64,000 nt of DNA from Leifsonia sp. ALI-44-B (GCF_001984125.1 NZ_MTQL01000006.1:124001-188000), one strand, 5' to 3'. Positions 17,448-26,886 are shown, counted from the stretch's first letter. The notes: generated from the letters alone by a model not told the origin. Made by a program: numbers and translations.

Positions 17448-17499
17448 CTGGTTCAACATCCGGCCAGACCGAGGCCAACTCCGTTTGGACGAATGTACT

Positions 17500-18702
17500 G
17501 TGCCCATTTTTGCCCGTAGCCGACGCACGTCACGCGCCGCCTCCACGATCGTTCTGCTGCTCGCGCTGCTGGGCGGTTCGCTGTCGACGGGGGTCGTCTC
17601 AGCTCACGCCGATGACACCGACGGCATCTCCGGAACGCCCTCCGACGGGCAGGGTCAAGACGACCGCTCACGTTTCAGCTACCAGGCATCCCCGGGGCAG
17701 CACCTCGAAGACTCGTACCTCGTGCGCAACACGGGCACGACACCGCAGACCATGCAGGTGTTCGCGACCGACGCCTACAACACCGAGGACGGCTCCTACG
17801 GGCTGCTCGACACGGATGCCGCGGTGACCGACGCCGGCAACTGGGTCACGTTCGAGGGCGGCCAGAAGAAGATGAGCATCCCTCTCGACCCCGGCGCCTC
17901 TCAGGTCGTTCCGTTCACGGTCGACGTCCCCGCCGACGCCCGCCCCGGAGACCATGCCGCGGGCATCGTCATCTCGGTGCAATCCGCCGAGGGCCAGGTG
18001 CTCGTCGACCGCCGCGTCGCCACCCGCGTCTACGTGCGCGTGCCCGGCGACCTGCAGCCCGCCCTGACGATCTCGTCGCTCGAGGCCCGCTACAACCCAT
18101 CGATCAACCCCTTCGACGGCAGCACCACGCTCACCTTCACGCTCAAGAACGCGGGCAACGTGGCCCTCGGAGCGAACCTCGTCATGGGCGTCAACGGCCT
18201 CTTCGGCATGACCCTCGGCGAGGTGAAGCGGCAGGAACTCACCGAGATGCTGCCGGGTTCGACCCGCACGGTCACGGTCGACGTGAAGGGTGTCGGGCAA
18301 TACGCCTACCTCAACCCCTACGTGAAGCTCGCGGCCGTCATCGACGCGGATGCCCTGAACCCCGGTCCCTTGCCCGCGACCAGCCGCGACACCGTGACGA
18401 TCGCGTGGCCCATCTGGCTTCTCGTCCTGGCCGCGATCGCGCTGCTCGTGTGGCTGTGGCTGCGCTGGCGCCGACGCAGCGATGCGAAGAATGCCGCCGC
18501 CTGGATCGCCTACACCGAAGAAGAGGCGCGCCGGAAGGCCGAGGCCGACCGCGGCGCCGCGCCGGCGGCTGGCGGCACGCCCGCGTCACCTCCCGCCACG
18601 GCACCCGCCGCTTCTCAGGCCGCTTCTCCCGCCGCTTCTCATGCCGCCTCGAGCACCGCGGGTCCGCCCGCCAGCCCGCTTCACCCGGAAGGACGCCGCT
18701 GA
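17500..18702 (+). CDS. DUF916-type WxL-interacting membrane protein
   Basis: A 400-residue protein: signal peptide (ends SAHADD, about 35), a peptidoglycan-binding DUF916-like domain at about 60-165 (SPGQHLEDSYLVRNTG, then IPLDPGASQVVPFTV and VPADARPGDHAAGIVIS), a second beta domain like DUF3324 at about 185-300 (YNPSINPFDGSTTLTFTLKN), a membrane span (WPIWLLVLAAIALLVWLWL) and a cytoplasmic Ala/Pro-rich tail of about 75 residues. This order is that of the WxL-binding protein of Firmicutes. The GTG at 17500 follows the predicted promoter. One base separates its stop from the next gene. It is likely the membrane anchor that holds the WxL-like protein. Confidence 0.85.
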   Translation: MPIFARSRRTSRAASTIVLLLALLGGSLSTGVVSAHADDTDGISGTPSDGQGQDDRSRFSYQASPGQHLEDSYLVRNTGTTPQTMQVFATDAYNTEDGSYGLLDTDAAVTDAGNWVTFEGGQKKMSIPLDPGASQVVPFTVDVPADARPGDHAAGIVISVQSAEGQVLVDRRVATRVYVRVPGDLQPALTISSLEARYNPSINPFDGSTTLTFTLKNAGNVALGANLVMGVNGLFGMTLGEVKRQELTEMLPGSTRTVTVDVKGVGQYAYLNPYVKLAAVIDADALNPGPLPATSRDTVTIAWPIWLLVLAAIALLVWLWLRWRRRSDAKNAAAWIAYTEEEARRKAEADRGAAPAAGGTPASPPATAPAASQAASPAASHAASSTAGPPASPLHPEGRR

Positions 18703-18703
18703 G

Positions 18704-19681
18704 ATGCGCACGCCCCAGACCTCGACATCGCGTCGTCTTTCTCGCACCCGCATGGGCGGAGTGCTCACGAGACGCGTGACCGTGTCGCTGTCGGCCGCCG
18801 GCTTGGCGACGGCGCTGCTCGTCGCTCCGGCGGTGTCGGCGACCGCCGCGACCGCCGCGACCGCTGTGTCCTCGGAGGAAGTGTCCTCGACTGCAGTGTC
18901 GCCTATGGCCCCGTCCGCAACGAGCCTGCGCGCGCTGTCCGTGCCCACCCCGACGCCCAGCCCGGGCAGCGGTATCGGCCTGCAGGTCGACCTCCCGGCG
19001 CCCACGCAGCCCCCCGCGACCGATGCCCCCGGCAACACGGGAGGCGAGGGCACCTCGGGCGACGGCGGGCTCGGCACGGGCTCGGGCGACGGCACCGGCA
19101 CGGGCGGCGGCTTCGGCGGCGGCTCGTCGGGCTCCGGCTCCGGCGGAACGGGCGGCGCGACATCCGATCTGCCCGGTTCGACCGCGCCCACCAGCACCGA
19201 CCCCGTGACCGCGGCCGACGAGGTCGACCTCGGCGGCGGCCTCTTCGCGGGCGGCATCTCGACCTCGTACATCCCGTCGCTCAACCCCTTCACGGGCGAG
19301 GTCGACGTGAAGGTGGGCGTGCGCAACGCCTCGAAGAGCACCATCGACCTGTCGGCCGACTTCTGGCTGGGCGGGCCGTTCGGCAACCGTCTCGGCGCAA
19401 GCGGACAGGTCACCGTCACGGGCCTCAAGCCGGGGGAGAAGCGCATCGTCTCGGCCGTCGTCCCGGGAGCCGGTCAGTGGGGCATCGTCAACGCGCACGC
19501 GACCATCACGCCGCCGGCTCAGATCGACGGTGTCGACACGAAGAAGGTCCAGCGCGACGCCATGGTCGTCATCCCCCCGCTCTATCTCATGGGCCTCGCC
19601 CTGTTCGTGCTGCTCGGCCTCGCCGCCTGGCGCATCGTCGGCTACATCACCACCACCGTCGCGGAGAAGAAGTTCGCATGA
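18704..19681 (+). CDS. Exported membrane protein related to the membrane-proximal half of the preceding protein
   Basis: A 325-residue protein: signal segment (about 25-45), a long Ser/Thr then Gly-rich linker (about 60-165), one beta domain (about 175-285), a membrane span (PPLYLMGLALFVLLGLAAWRI) and a short basic tail. The domain reads YIPSLNPFTGEVDVKVGVRN, close to YNPSINPFDG in the gene before, so this protein looks like a duplicate that kept the DUF3324-like part and lost the DUF916 part. ATG 1 base after the upstream stop, with GGAAGGA inside that gene. It overlaps the next gene by 4 bases. Confidence 0.8.
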   Translation: MRTPQTSTSRRLSRTRMGGVLTRRVTVSLSAAGLATALLVAPAVSATAATAATAVSSEEVSSTAVSPMAPSATSLRALSVPTPTPSPGSGIGLQVDLPAPTQPPATDAPGNTGGEGTSGDGGLGTGSGDGTGTGGGFGGGSSGSGSGGTGGATSDLPGSTAPTSTDPVTAADEVDLGGGLFAGGISTSYIPSLNPFTGEVDVKVGVRNASKSTIDLSADFWLGGPFGNRLGASGQVTVTGLKPGEKRIVSAVVPGAGQWGIVNAHATITPPAQIDGVDTKKVQRDAMVVIPPLYLMGLALFVLLGLAAWRIVGYITTTVAEKKFA

Positions 19682-20739
19682 CCATCGCCGAAGAGCGCCC
19701 CGACGCCATCGAAGCCCCGCGCACCGACCTGCTGATCGGCCCGGGCGGGCCGCTGGGGGCCGGTGACGACATCCACGACCGATCGGGCGCCGCTGCCGGT
19801 CGTGCGCCGAAGGCTCCGCGCGCGGCCCGGCCGCCCCGGCCGCCCAAGCCCCCGCGTCGCGCTCCGCGGCCCCCGCGCCAGCTCGCGCCCCTCAGCCGCA
19901 ACCAGGCGATCGCGCGCGGTGTCCTCTCGATGCTCGCCGCGCTCCTCCTGGGCTTCGCCATCAACCTCATGATCCTGAGCCACCTGCAACACCAGGTGAA
20001 CCAGCAGAAGCTTCAGGATGCCTTCCGCGTGCAACTCTCGACATCGGTCGCGCCCGTCTCCGAGGGCGACTCCGATGGCGCGCTGCTCGCGGACGGCGCT
20101 CCCGTCGCCCGCATCGACATCCCGGCGCTCGGCCTGAGCGAGGTCGTCTCCGAGGGTTCCTCATCGGGTGTGCTGCAGTCGGGGCCCGGCCACCGCCGCG
20201 ACACCGTGCTGCCCGGCCAGCAGGGCATCAGCGTCGTCATGGGCCGCGCCAGCTCCTACGGCGGCCCGTTCGGCGGCATCCAGCGTCTCGCACCGGGCGA
20301 CCGCATCACGGTCGTCACGGGCCAGGGCGCCAACATCTTCGAGGTCATCGGCACGCGCTACGCGGGCGATCCCGCACCCGCGCCGCCCGCGGCCGGCCAG
20401 AGCCGACTCATCCTCGAGACCGCGCGCGGGGCCGCCTTCATTCCGTCGGGTGTCGTGCGCGTCGACGCACAGCTCGTGGGCGATGCGCAGCCCGCCGGAA
20501 AACGCCAGACCACAGCGATCTCGCTGCCGCCCAGCCACAAAGAGCTCGCGACCGACACGTCCACGGTGTGGGCCCTCGTCTTCGCGGGCCAGTTCTTCCT
20601 GGCGATCTCGCTGGGCGCCGTGTGGTCGTTCCGCCGCCTGGGTGCCCGCAAGACCTGGGTCGTGGCCGCGCCGCTCTTCGTGCTCGGCGGCCTTCTCGTC
20701 GCCGACCAGGTGACGCGCCTTCTTCCCAACCTCCTCTGA
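19678..20739 (+). CDS. Sortase-fold membrane protein lacking catalytic His and Cys
   Basis: A 353-residue protein with a Pro/Arg-rich cytoplasmic tail (1-72), membrane span (78-101), extracellular sortase-like domain (140-270) and two further spans (297-318, 326-346). The domain follows class E/D sortases: [18 protein letters not shown] (169-172), LPGQQG, then [14 protein letters not shown] where active enzymes have AGHR, and LILETARG where active enzymes have TLxTC. Thus the catalytic His is Arg190 and the Cys is Ala249; the Arg (R261) remains. It is probably not a transpeptidase but a structural protein. The ATG overlaps the upstream stop (ATGA). Confidence 0.83.
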   Translation: MTIAEERPDAIEAPRTDLLIGPGGPLGAGDDIHDRSGAAAGRAPKAPRAARPPRPPKPPRRAPRPPRQLAPLSRNQAIARGVLSMLAALLLGFAINLMILSHLQHQVNQQKLQDAFRVQLSTSVAPVSEGDSDGALLADGAPVARIDIPALGLSEVVSEGSSSGVLQSGPGHRRDTVLPGQQGISVVMGRASSYGGPFGGIQRLAPGDRITVVTGQGANIFEVIGTRYAGDPAPAPPAAGQSRLILETARGAAFIPSGVVRVDAQLVGDAQPAGKRQTTAISLPPSHKELATDTSTVWALVFAGQFFLAISLGAVWSFRRLGARKTWVVAAPLFVLGGLLVADQVTRLLPNLL

Positions 20740-20764
20740 CGAGTTCGACCCGAGAGAGAAACGC

Positions 20765-22009
20765 ATGACAGACAACACGCCCGACCAGCAGCGCACCGAG
20801 ATCCTCCCCACCCGCACGAGCCGTTCGCGGCGAGCACGGTCCTCGGATGTCGCGGCCTCCGTCGCGCCGCAGCCCGTGCCCGTTGCGCCACACGCCGCGC
20901 CGCAGGCCGTGGGCGTGGCGTCAGGGTCCGCGCCGTCGGGGGCGCAGCCCGGCTCGCCCTTCGCTCCTCAGCCCACGGGTTCGGCGCCCTACGCCTCCGG
21001 TGTGGACTCGGTGACGACCGTGCACCCGGCCACCTACGAGGCGTCCAACCCGTTCCTGGCCAACACGCCGTTCGGCGGCCCGTCGGCCACGCTGACTACG
21101 CCCCACGGTGCGGCCCCGGGAGCCGCACCGGCTTACGCCCCGGCCTACACAACGCCCGGCGCCCCGCCCATCCCGGCCGGTTTCGAGCAGACCGCCCTGC
21201 ACCCCTTCGCGGGTCTCGACCCCGCCCGCGCGCCCCTCGCCGAACTCGACGCCCGCAACATCTCGGCGTGGTTCGGCGACCACCAGGTGCTCGATCGCGT
21301 ATCCCTCACGATGCCCGCGGGCGTCGTCACGGCACTCATCGGCCCGTCCGGATGCGGCAAGTCCACGTTCCTGCGCATCCTCAACCGCATGCACGAGCTC
21401 ATCCCGTCGGCCAGCCTCGCGGGCGAGGTGCTCATCGACGGTGAGGACATCTACGACACCGGACGGCGCCTCGTCGATGCCCGCAAGAGCATCGGCATGG
21501 TGTTCCAGAAGCCCAACCCGTTCCCGGCCATGTCGATCTACGACAACGTCATCGCGGGCCTCACACTCACGGGAACACGGTCGAGCCGTGACGAACGTGA
21601 CTACCTCGTCGAAAGCTGCCTCACGAAGGCGGGCCTCTGGAAAGAGGTTCGCGACCGTCTGCGCGCGCCCGGCGGCGGCTTGTCCGGTGGTCAGCAGCAG
21701 CGCCTCTGCATCGCGCGTTCTCTCGCCGTGAAGCCCCGCGTGCTGCTCATGGACGAGCCCTGCTCGGCCCTCGACCCCACGTCGACGCGCGTCATCGAAG
21801 AGACCATGCTCGAACTGGTCAACGACGTCACCATCGTCATCGTCACGCACAACATGCAGCAGGCGCAGCGCGTCTCGGGTCAGTGCGCGTTCTTCCTCGC
21901 GACACAGGGCCAGCCCGGCGCCATCGTCGAGCACGGCGACACCGAGGCCATGTTCGACAGCCCCCTCGACTCGCGCACGTTCGACTACGTCAACGGCCGC
22001 TTCGGATAA
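20765..22009 (+). CDS. pstB: Phosphate ABC transporter ATPase PstB with a long N-terminal extension
   Basis: A 414-residue ATPase; standard PstB is about 250-260. The PstB core (from about 160) has [17 protein letters not shown], Walker [10 protein letters not shown] (193-201), Q-loop QKPNPFP, signature LSGGQQQR, Walker B VLLMDEP, D-loop SALDPTST and H-loop THNM. Residues 1-158 are Ala/Pro/Thr-rich, with [10 protein letters not shown] near the start, and have no counterpart in ordinary PstB. It ends the locus, separated from pstC/pstA by the surface-protein genes, which is unusual. The extension may be a target of the locus kinase; inferred. Confidence 0.93.
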   Translation: MTDNTPDQQRTEILPTRTSRSRRARSSDVAASVAPQPVPVAPHAAPQAVGVASGSAPSGAQPGSPFAPQPTGSAPYASGVDSVTTVHPATYEASNPFLANTPFGGPSATLTTPHGAAPGAAPAYAPAYTTPGAPPIPAGFEQTALHPFAGLDPARAPLAELDARNISAWFGDHQVLDRVSLTMPAGVVTALIGPSGCGKSTFLRILNRMHELIPSASLAGEVLIDGEDIYDTGRRLVDARKSIGMVFQKPNPFPAMSIYDNVIAGLTLTGTRSSRDERDYLVESCLTKAGLWKEVRDRLRAPGGGLSGGQQQRLCIARSLAVKPRVLLMDEPCSALDPTSTRVIEETMLELVNDVTIVIVTHNMQQAQRVSGQCAFFLATQGQPGAIVEHGDTEAMFDSPLDSRTFDYVNGRFG

Positions 22010-22019
22010 CCCCGGACGA

Positions 22020-23243
22020 TCAGGCGGCGTTTTCGTCGCCGCGATCTCGCCGCCGCGGCCACGCGACGTCTGCGACGAGCGCAACGAGAAGAAGCGCCTG
22101 CACCCAGACGGTGTCCGTGCTGCTCGTGACGATCTTCGTCACGAGCAGCACGGCGCTGAGGGCGACGAAGATCAGCGCCGCCACCGCGATGTACGCCCCG
22201 GATCGCCGCTGCCGGTGCCCCACCCATCCGGTCGGGGGCTGCGGTGCCGCGGGTGACGAGCGGTCGCCCGACAGTTCCTCGCTCATAGCGCGGCGGATGG
22301 TCGACCAGGTCGAGGATGGCTGGGTGATCGTCGCACCCGGCAACTCGTCGACGCCGGTCCGCCCCTCGGCCACGTCGGCAAGCGCCGGGGGAGTAGACAG
22401 GATCTCGGCCAGCCGTGCGAAGGTGCGCTCGTCGCTCTCGTCCCGGCGAAACAGGATGCGCAGCTGCTGGGCGCGGTCGGCGTCGAGGCGCAACGCATCT
22501 GACCAGTCGGCGGCGTCGAGGTCGGTGTCGTCGAGCCGGTCGAGGTAGTCCGTGACCGCGAGGCCGTCCACGTCGCGCAGATGCGGCGCGGGGTCGAGGC
22601 GGCGCCAGTTTAGGTCCCACGTGTGCAGCAGCACATCCCGTTTCACGCCGATGGCGGCCACGCGGCTGCCGCCCTGCCGCCACATGGCCACCGAGCCGGC
22701 GGCCGCCCAGACGCCCGATTCGAAGACGTCGTCGGCCGAGCCGGTCGGGGCGAACAGCCCGGTGTCGCCGTCGCGCACGAGGTGCAGCGGCTGTCCGGCA
22801 CGGCGCGCCAAGATGCCGCCTATCTCGCCGAATTCGGGGGTCCACCAGACGAAGTTCTCGAGCACGCCCGTGGCGGGCGGGCAGGTCCGCTCGTCGTCCT
22901 CGCTTTCGTCGCCCAGGTGGTACTCGACCTCGTCGAAGTACACCGTGCCGCTCAGGGCCCGTGCCAGCGCGATCTTCACGGTCGTCGCCGAGACGGGCCG
23001 CCACGTCAGCGTCACGCCGTCGGCCACCGCCTGCAGCGGTTCGTCGTCCTCCGACACGAGGATGGTGCCGTGCACGAATCCGGTGCCGTTGCCGTTCACC
23101 TCGTCGGTGACGCGCGCGGGCAGCCGCAGGTCCGTGAGGGCGGCCACGAATCGGTCGAAATCGGATGCCTGCTCGATCGGTGCGCGCAGCGTCAGGGGTC
23201 GCGCCGGGGCGATGTTCGGTGCCGAGGCCGGTTCGTCCGTCAT
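22020..23243 (-). CDS. Hypothetical protein with two C-terminal membrane spans
   Basis: A 407-residue protein that I do not recognise. The N-terminal 330 residues are soluble, acidic and contain many Trp/Asp residues; residues 340-400 carry two membrane segments (IAVAALIFVALSAVLLV and VWVQALLLVALVADVAW) ending in a charged RRRDRGDENAA tail. I chose ATG 23243 because GGAGGGGG lies about 6 bases before it. A -10-like ACCTAGGCT lies about 50 bases upstream on the minus strand. It converges on pstB with only 10 bases between the two stops. Confidence 0.7.
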   Translation of the reverse strand: MTDEPASAPNIAPARPLTLRAPIEQASDFDRFVAALTDLRLPARVTDEVNGNGTGFVHGTILVSEDDEPLQAVADGVTLTWRPVSATTVKIALARALSGTVYFDEVEYHLGDESEDDERTCPPATGVLENFVWWTPEFGEIGGILARRAGQPLHLVRDGDTGLFAPTGSADDVFESGVWAAAGSVAMWRQGGSRVAAIGVKRDVLLHTWDLNWRRLDPAPHLRDVDGLAVTDYLDRLDDTDLDAADWSDALRLDADRAQQLRILFRRDESDERTFARLAEILSTPPALADVAEGRTGVDELPGATITQPSSTWSTIRRAMSEELSGDRSSPAAPQPPTGWVGHRQRRSGAYIAVAALIFVALSAVLLVTKIVTSSTDTVWVQALLLVALVADVAWPRRRDRGDENAA

Positions 23244-23403
23244 CCGGGCCCCCTCCGTCGTCGTGCCGTGCGCACCCGCGTGGTGCCCGTCTTCCAGCCT
23301 AGGTCGGCGGCTTGTCGCGGGCGCCCCGCGGACTACCCCCAGTAGACGGGCTACACACGGGAGGCGTCGCTCTGAGTGCCAACCGGGAATGTTCGACCCC
23401 GGC

Positions 23404-23434
23404 TTGACCTGGAGCGCACTCCAGGGAGCAAGCT
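23404..23434 (+). promoter_or_regulatory. MerR-type promoter with operator and predicted leaderless start
   Basis: TTGACC (23404-23409) and CAAGCT (23429-23434) are 19 bases apart, the stretched spacer typical of MerR-regulated promoters. Between them lies the inverted repeat CCTGGAGCGCACTCCAGG (23408-23425). Six bases separate the -10 from the GTG, so the mRNA should begin at the start codon. Confidence 0.75.
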
Positions 23435-23440
23435 GGACCC

Positions 23441-23863
23441 GTGAGCACAACTGAACTGGCCCCTCCCGCGGCCGATCTGGACGCCGACATCCCCAGCGAG
23501 GGTTTGACGATCGGCCAGGTCGCCGCCCGCACGGGGCTCAGCATCGACACCCTGCGTTACTACGAGAAGGAGGGCTTGACGCTCTCCTCGCCGGAGCGCT
23601 CGGTGTCGGGCCAGCGCCGCTATTACGCGGCCGACCTGCGGTGGATCGGCAGCCTCGTGATGCTGCGGCGCACGGGCATGCCCATTCGCGACATCCGGCG
23701 TTTCGTCGCCCTGTCGCGCGTGCCCGACAACGAGTCCGAGCGGCTCGAGATGTTAGAGGGCCACCGGTTGAGCGTGCTCCACGAACTGCGGGAGGTTCAG
23801 AATCACCTCGCCGCCATCGAACGCAAGATCGCGTTCTATCGAGAGAAAGTAGATCACGCATGA
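23441..23863 (+). CDS. MerR-family transcriptional regulator
   Basis: A 140-residue regulator with an N-terminal MerR helix-turn-helix ([20 protein letters not shown], about 23-42), the wing [13 protein letters not shown], and a C-terminal coiled coil (about 95-137). There is no Cys cluster, so it is not a metal or thiol-metal sensor; it resembles the NmlR/AdhR group that responds to electrophiles. Its own promoter carries a 19-base spacer with an operator. It overlaps the aldo/keto reductase gene by 4 bases, so both are probably autoregulated together. Confidence 0.9.
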   Translation: MSTTELAPPAADLDADIPSEGLTIGQVAARTGLSIDTLRYYEKEGLTLSSPERSVSGQRRYYAADLRWIGSLVMLRRTGMPIRDIRRFVALSRVPDNESERLEMLEGHRLSVLHELREVQNHLAAIERKIAFYREKVDHA

Positions 23864-24852
23864 AGACTGTTGCACTGGGAAGCCAGGGCCTCGTCGTTCC
23901 CGTCGAGGGTTTCGGCGCCATGGGGATGAGCGCGTTCTATGGGCCGCGCGACGATGTCGAGTCGATCGCCACCCTGAACCGCGCCGTCGACTTGGGCGTC
24001 ACGTTCATCGACACGGCCGAGATCTATGGCCCGTTCCTCAACGAGCAGCTCATCGCCACAGCGCTGGGTTCGCGCCGCGACGAGATCCAGATCGCCACGA
24101 AGTTCGGCAGCGAGGTGGTGGTGGGCGAGAACGGCCCCGAGCGCCGCGCCGTCAACGGTTCGCCCGAGTATGCGCGCACGGCTCTCGAGCGTTCGCTGAA
24201 GCACCTGAACACGGATGTCATCGACCTCTACTACCTGCACCGCGTCGACCCGAACGTCCCCATCGAGGACACTGTCGGTGCCATGGCCGAGTTCGTGGCC
24301 GAGGGCAAGGTGCGTTACATCGGCCTGTCCGAGGCGGCGCCCGACACGATCCGCCGCGCCCACGCCGTGCACCCGATCACGGCGCTCCAGACCGAGTATT
24401 CGTTGTTCGAGCGTGAGCCCGAGGCCAACGGCGTGCTCGACACGGTGCGCGAATTGGGCATCGGTTTCGTCGCCTATTCGCCGCTCGGACGCGGTTTCCT
24501 GTCGGGTCAGATCCGCAGCGTCGCCGACTTCCCGGACGACGACTTCCGCAAGAACCTGCCGCGTTTCAGCGAGGAGAACATCCAGGGCAACCTGCGGGTG
24601 GTCGATCGCCTGACCGAGCTGGCAGAGGCCAAGGATGTCACGCCGTCGCAGCTGGCCCTGGCGTGGTTGTTCGCGCAGAACGTCGTGCCGATCCCGGGCA
24701 CGAAGCGCCGCACGTTCCTCGAGGAGAACGCCGCAGCGGCCGAGATCGTGTTGTCGCCGGAGGAGCTGAAATCCATCGAGGATGTCGCGCCGCGCGGTGC
24801 GGCGGCCGGCACCCGTTACGACGCCGCCGGTATGGCTTCGACCTACCGCTAG
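23860..24852 (+). CDS. Aldo/keto reductase
   Basis: A 330-residue NADPH-dependent reductase of the YajO/Tas-like group. The catalytic tetrad is intact: D51, Y56 (FIDTAEIYG), K81 (ATKFG) and H127 (YYLHRVD). The C-terminal cofactor loop reads [15 protein letters not shown]. The family reduces aldehydes and ketones; with a MerR regulator of the electrophile group it probably detoxifies reactive carbonyls. The ATG overlaps the stop of the MerR gene. A strong terminator follows. Confidence 0.93.
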   Translation: MKTVALGSQGLVVPVEGFGAMGMSAFYGPRDDVESIATLNRAVDLGVTFIDTAEIYGPFLNEQLIATALGSRRDEIQIATKFGSEVVVGENGPERRAVNGSPEYARTALERSLKHLNTDVIDLYYLHRVDPNVPIEDTVGAMAEFVAEGKVRYIGLSEAAPDTIRRAHAVHPITALQTEYSLFEREPEANGVLDTVRELGIGFVAYSPLGRGFLSGQIRSVADFPDDDFRKNLPRFSEENIQGNLRVVDRLTELAEAKDVTPSQLALAWLFAQNVVPIPGTKRRTFLEENAAAAEIVLSPEELKSIEDVAPRGAAAGTRYDAAGMASTYR

Positions 24853-24934
24853 CCCCGGCGCGCCCCAGCCCAGCGCAGCTCGGTCCGGCCCGGCGCCGCC
24901 CTGCGGCGCGATACAGGCCACGCGTTAACCCTCA

Positions 24935-24975
24935 CCGGCCCCGCTCTTCGATACATCGCCGAAGAGCGGGGCCGG
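24935..24975. terminator. Bidirectional terminator, 16-bp stem
   Basis: CCGGCCCCGCTCTTCG pairs perfectly with CGAAGAGCGGGGCCGG across a 9-base loop, between the convergent aldo/keto reductase and DUF2207 genes. Confidence 0.85.
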
Positions 24976-25014
24976 TTTGCGCGTGGTCTGGACGGACGGG
25001 GGAGAATGCGCGGT

Positions 25015-26880
25015 TTAGCGCCCGCCTCCGCCTCCGCCGCCCCCGCCACCCCCGGCGAAGCCTCCGCCCATGGAGCCGCCGAACGAGCTGCTTCCTCCGG
25101 ACGACGACCAGGCGCTCGACCCGGCGACCGTGGTGGCGCTCATGCTGGCGATGTTGGCGTGGAACAGGGCGGCGTTGAATCCGGCGTTCGAGGCATACCA
25201 ATCGGGTGCGTAGCCGGCCTGGGCGTAGTAGGCGCTGAGCGCGTCGGCCCAATTTTCTTCGACATCCCACAGCACGGCATAGGGCAGCAGCTTCTCGTAC
25301 ACCTTGAGCACCTGCCGGTTGTCGCCCACGTCGACGCGCTCGGCTCCCTGCGGGCTCTGCAGCACACGGAACCGGTCGGCCTCGGCGAGCGTCAGGTACT
25401 CCTTCATGCCGAGCAGGTAGTCGCGGCGTTCGGCGCCTTCGGCCGTGAGCGCTTCGCGCGGGGAGGTGAGCACGATCGTGAGGATGAAGAGGATGACACC
25501 GCCGAACCCGCCAATGACGGTCCATGCGTTGCTGCCGTAGCTGGCGAGACCGGCGATCATGATGACCGCGCCCGCGACGGCGATGATTCCGGCCCCGATG
25601 CGGAGGAGCGCCGCCCCGGCCACGTGGGCGCGGCGCCGATAACCGGCGGCCTTGGCCTTCGAAGCGGCTTTCGACTGCAGCGCGTTGAGCGCGGTCGTCA
25701 GCGACTCGCTCTTCACCCCGAGATCGCACACGGCCCCGGGCACGAGGTCGCCGAAGAGGATGCGCAGGGTGGTGAGGTCGGTCTCGGTCGCCCCGTCGGC
25801 GCCGATGTATTCGACGAGGAACCCGTCGCCCGTGCCGTGCTCGTTCTGCGCGTCGCGGTCTTGGATGATGCGCACATTGCGCCGCACGGCCAGGCGGATG
25901 ATCTGGGCCGACGTGGCCTTGGATTCCTTGCCGATGAGGTTGCTGGCGGTGTAGAGGTCGAGATCTTCGGGCTCGCTGTACTGCGGGATGATCGTGCCGC
26001 GGCCGGCGTTGTCGCGCGTGCTGCGACGGCGCAGCAGACCGGCGATGCCCGCCACGACCACTCCGATTCCGGTGACGGTGCCCGGAACGACGGTGAAGAC
26101 GGGCAGCGTGGCCGGGCGGACGGGCTGCGTGAACGTGCCCTTGTCGAAACCGATGGCCACGGTGAATGTGCTCGACGGCTGAAGCTGCTGGGGTGCGATC
26201 GTGAAGGTCGTGCCACTGCCCGTCGCCTGTTCGGTGAGCGCGCAGTCGTCGGTCGAACCCTGGTTGCCGACGTAGCAGGCGCTATTGCCCGTGAGGCTGT
26301 CCACGAGGCCGGGAGCGATTTCCACGGTCGCGGATGCCTCGGCGAACGGTTGCGCGAATCCCGTGCCCGGCATATCCCAGTAGAACTCGTCGGCGTCGGT
26401 GTTCTCGAAGGTGCCGACCACGTTCTTCTGCGTGTAGTGGATGACGTAGGTCTGCTGTCCGCGCACATAGTCGTCGGTGCCGAGCGCGAGCGTGACGAAC
26501 CCGTCTTCGCTGTCGAGCTCGTAGGGCACGTCTTGGCCGCTCGCGTCGACCACGGATTCGACGGTCGTATCGAGCGGCACGCCCTCATACGTCTCGGGGA
26601 TCGCTCGGATGATGCCCTTGTTCTGGTCGAAGTCGGGGAATTCGGCGACGAAGGTCTCGGTGGCGTCGAGCGTGGAGTACCCGTCGGCGTCCTGATCGAC
26701 CAGATATCGCGCGTCGAACTGGGAGAACGTGAAGTTCGAGACGTTGTCGTCGTCATCGGAGGCGTGCAGGCCGCCAGCCATGGCCGATGTCGCGCCCGCC
26801 AGGGCGAGCACACCGCCGGCGGTCACGGCGATGAGGGCGGTCAGGCGGGCACGGAATCCGGTTTCACGTCGTCGTCTCAC
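25015..26880 (-). CDS. DUF2207-family predicted membrane protein
   Basis: A 621-residue protein with signal peptide (ends SAMAGG, about 37), an extracellular beta-rich DUF2207 domain (about 40-260), a membrane span near 265-290, a cytoplasmic region (about 300-410), two adjacent spans (about 420-465), a further domain and a tail of Gly residues ending GGGGGGGR. This order is typical of DUF2207 proteins, whose role is unknown. GTG start with a TAGGCT -10 box six bases before it, suggesting a leaderless transcript. The -10 box overlaps the stop codon of the upstream glycosylase gene. Confidence 0.88.
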   Translation of the reverse strand: MRRRRETGFRARLTALIAVTAGGVLALAGATSAMAGGLHASDDDDNVSNFTFSQFDARYLVDQDADGYSTLDATETFVAEFPDFDQNKGIIRAIPETYEGVPLDTTVESVVDASGQDVPYELDSEDGFVTLALGTDDYVRGQQTYVIHYTQKNVVGTFENTDADEFYWDMPGTGFAQPFAEASATVEIAPGLVDSLTGNSACYVGNQGSTDDCALTEQATGSGTTFTIAPQQLQPSSTFTVAIGFDKGTFTQPVRPATLPVFTVVPGTVTGIGVVVAGIAGLLRRRSTRDNAGRGTIIPQYSEPEDLDLYTASNLIGKESKATSAQIIRLAVRRNVRIIQDRDAQNEHGTGDGFLVEYIGADGATETDLTTLRILFGDLVPGAVCDLGVKSESLTTALNALQSKAASKAKAAGYRRRAHVAGAALLRIGAGIIAVAGAVIMIAGLASYGSNAWTVIGGFGGVILFILTIVLTSPREALTAEGAERRDYLLGMKEYLTLAEADRFRVLQSPQGAERVDVGDNRQVLKVYEKLLPYAVLWDVEENWADALSAYYAQAGYAPDWYASNAGFNAALFHANIASMSATTVAGSSAWSSSGGSSSFGGSMGGGFAGGGGGGGGGGGR

Positions 26881-26886
26881 GCTGTC

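Noticed and set aside
17434-17499. Upstream GTG as the start of the DUF916-type protein
   Set aside because: It lies before the predicted transcription start and would put 22 polar residues ahead of a good signal peptide.
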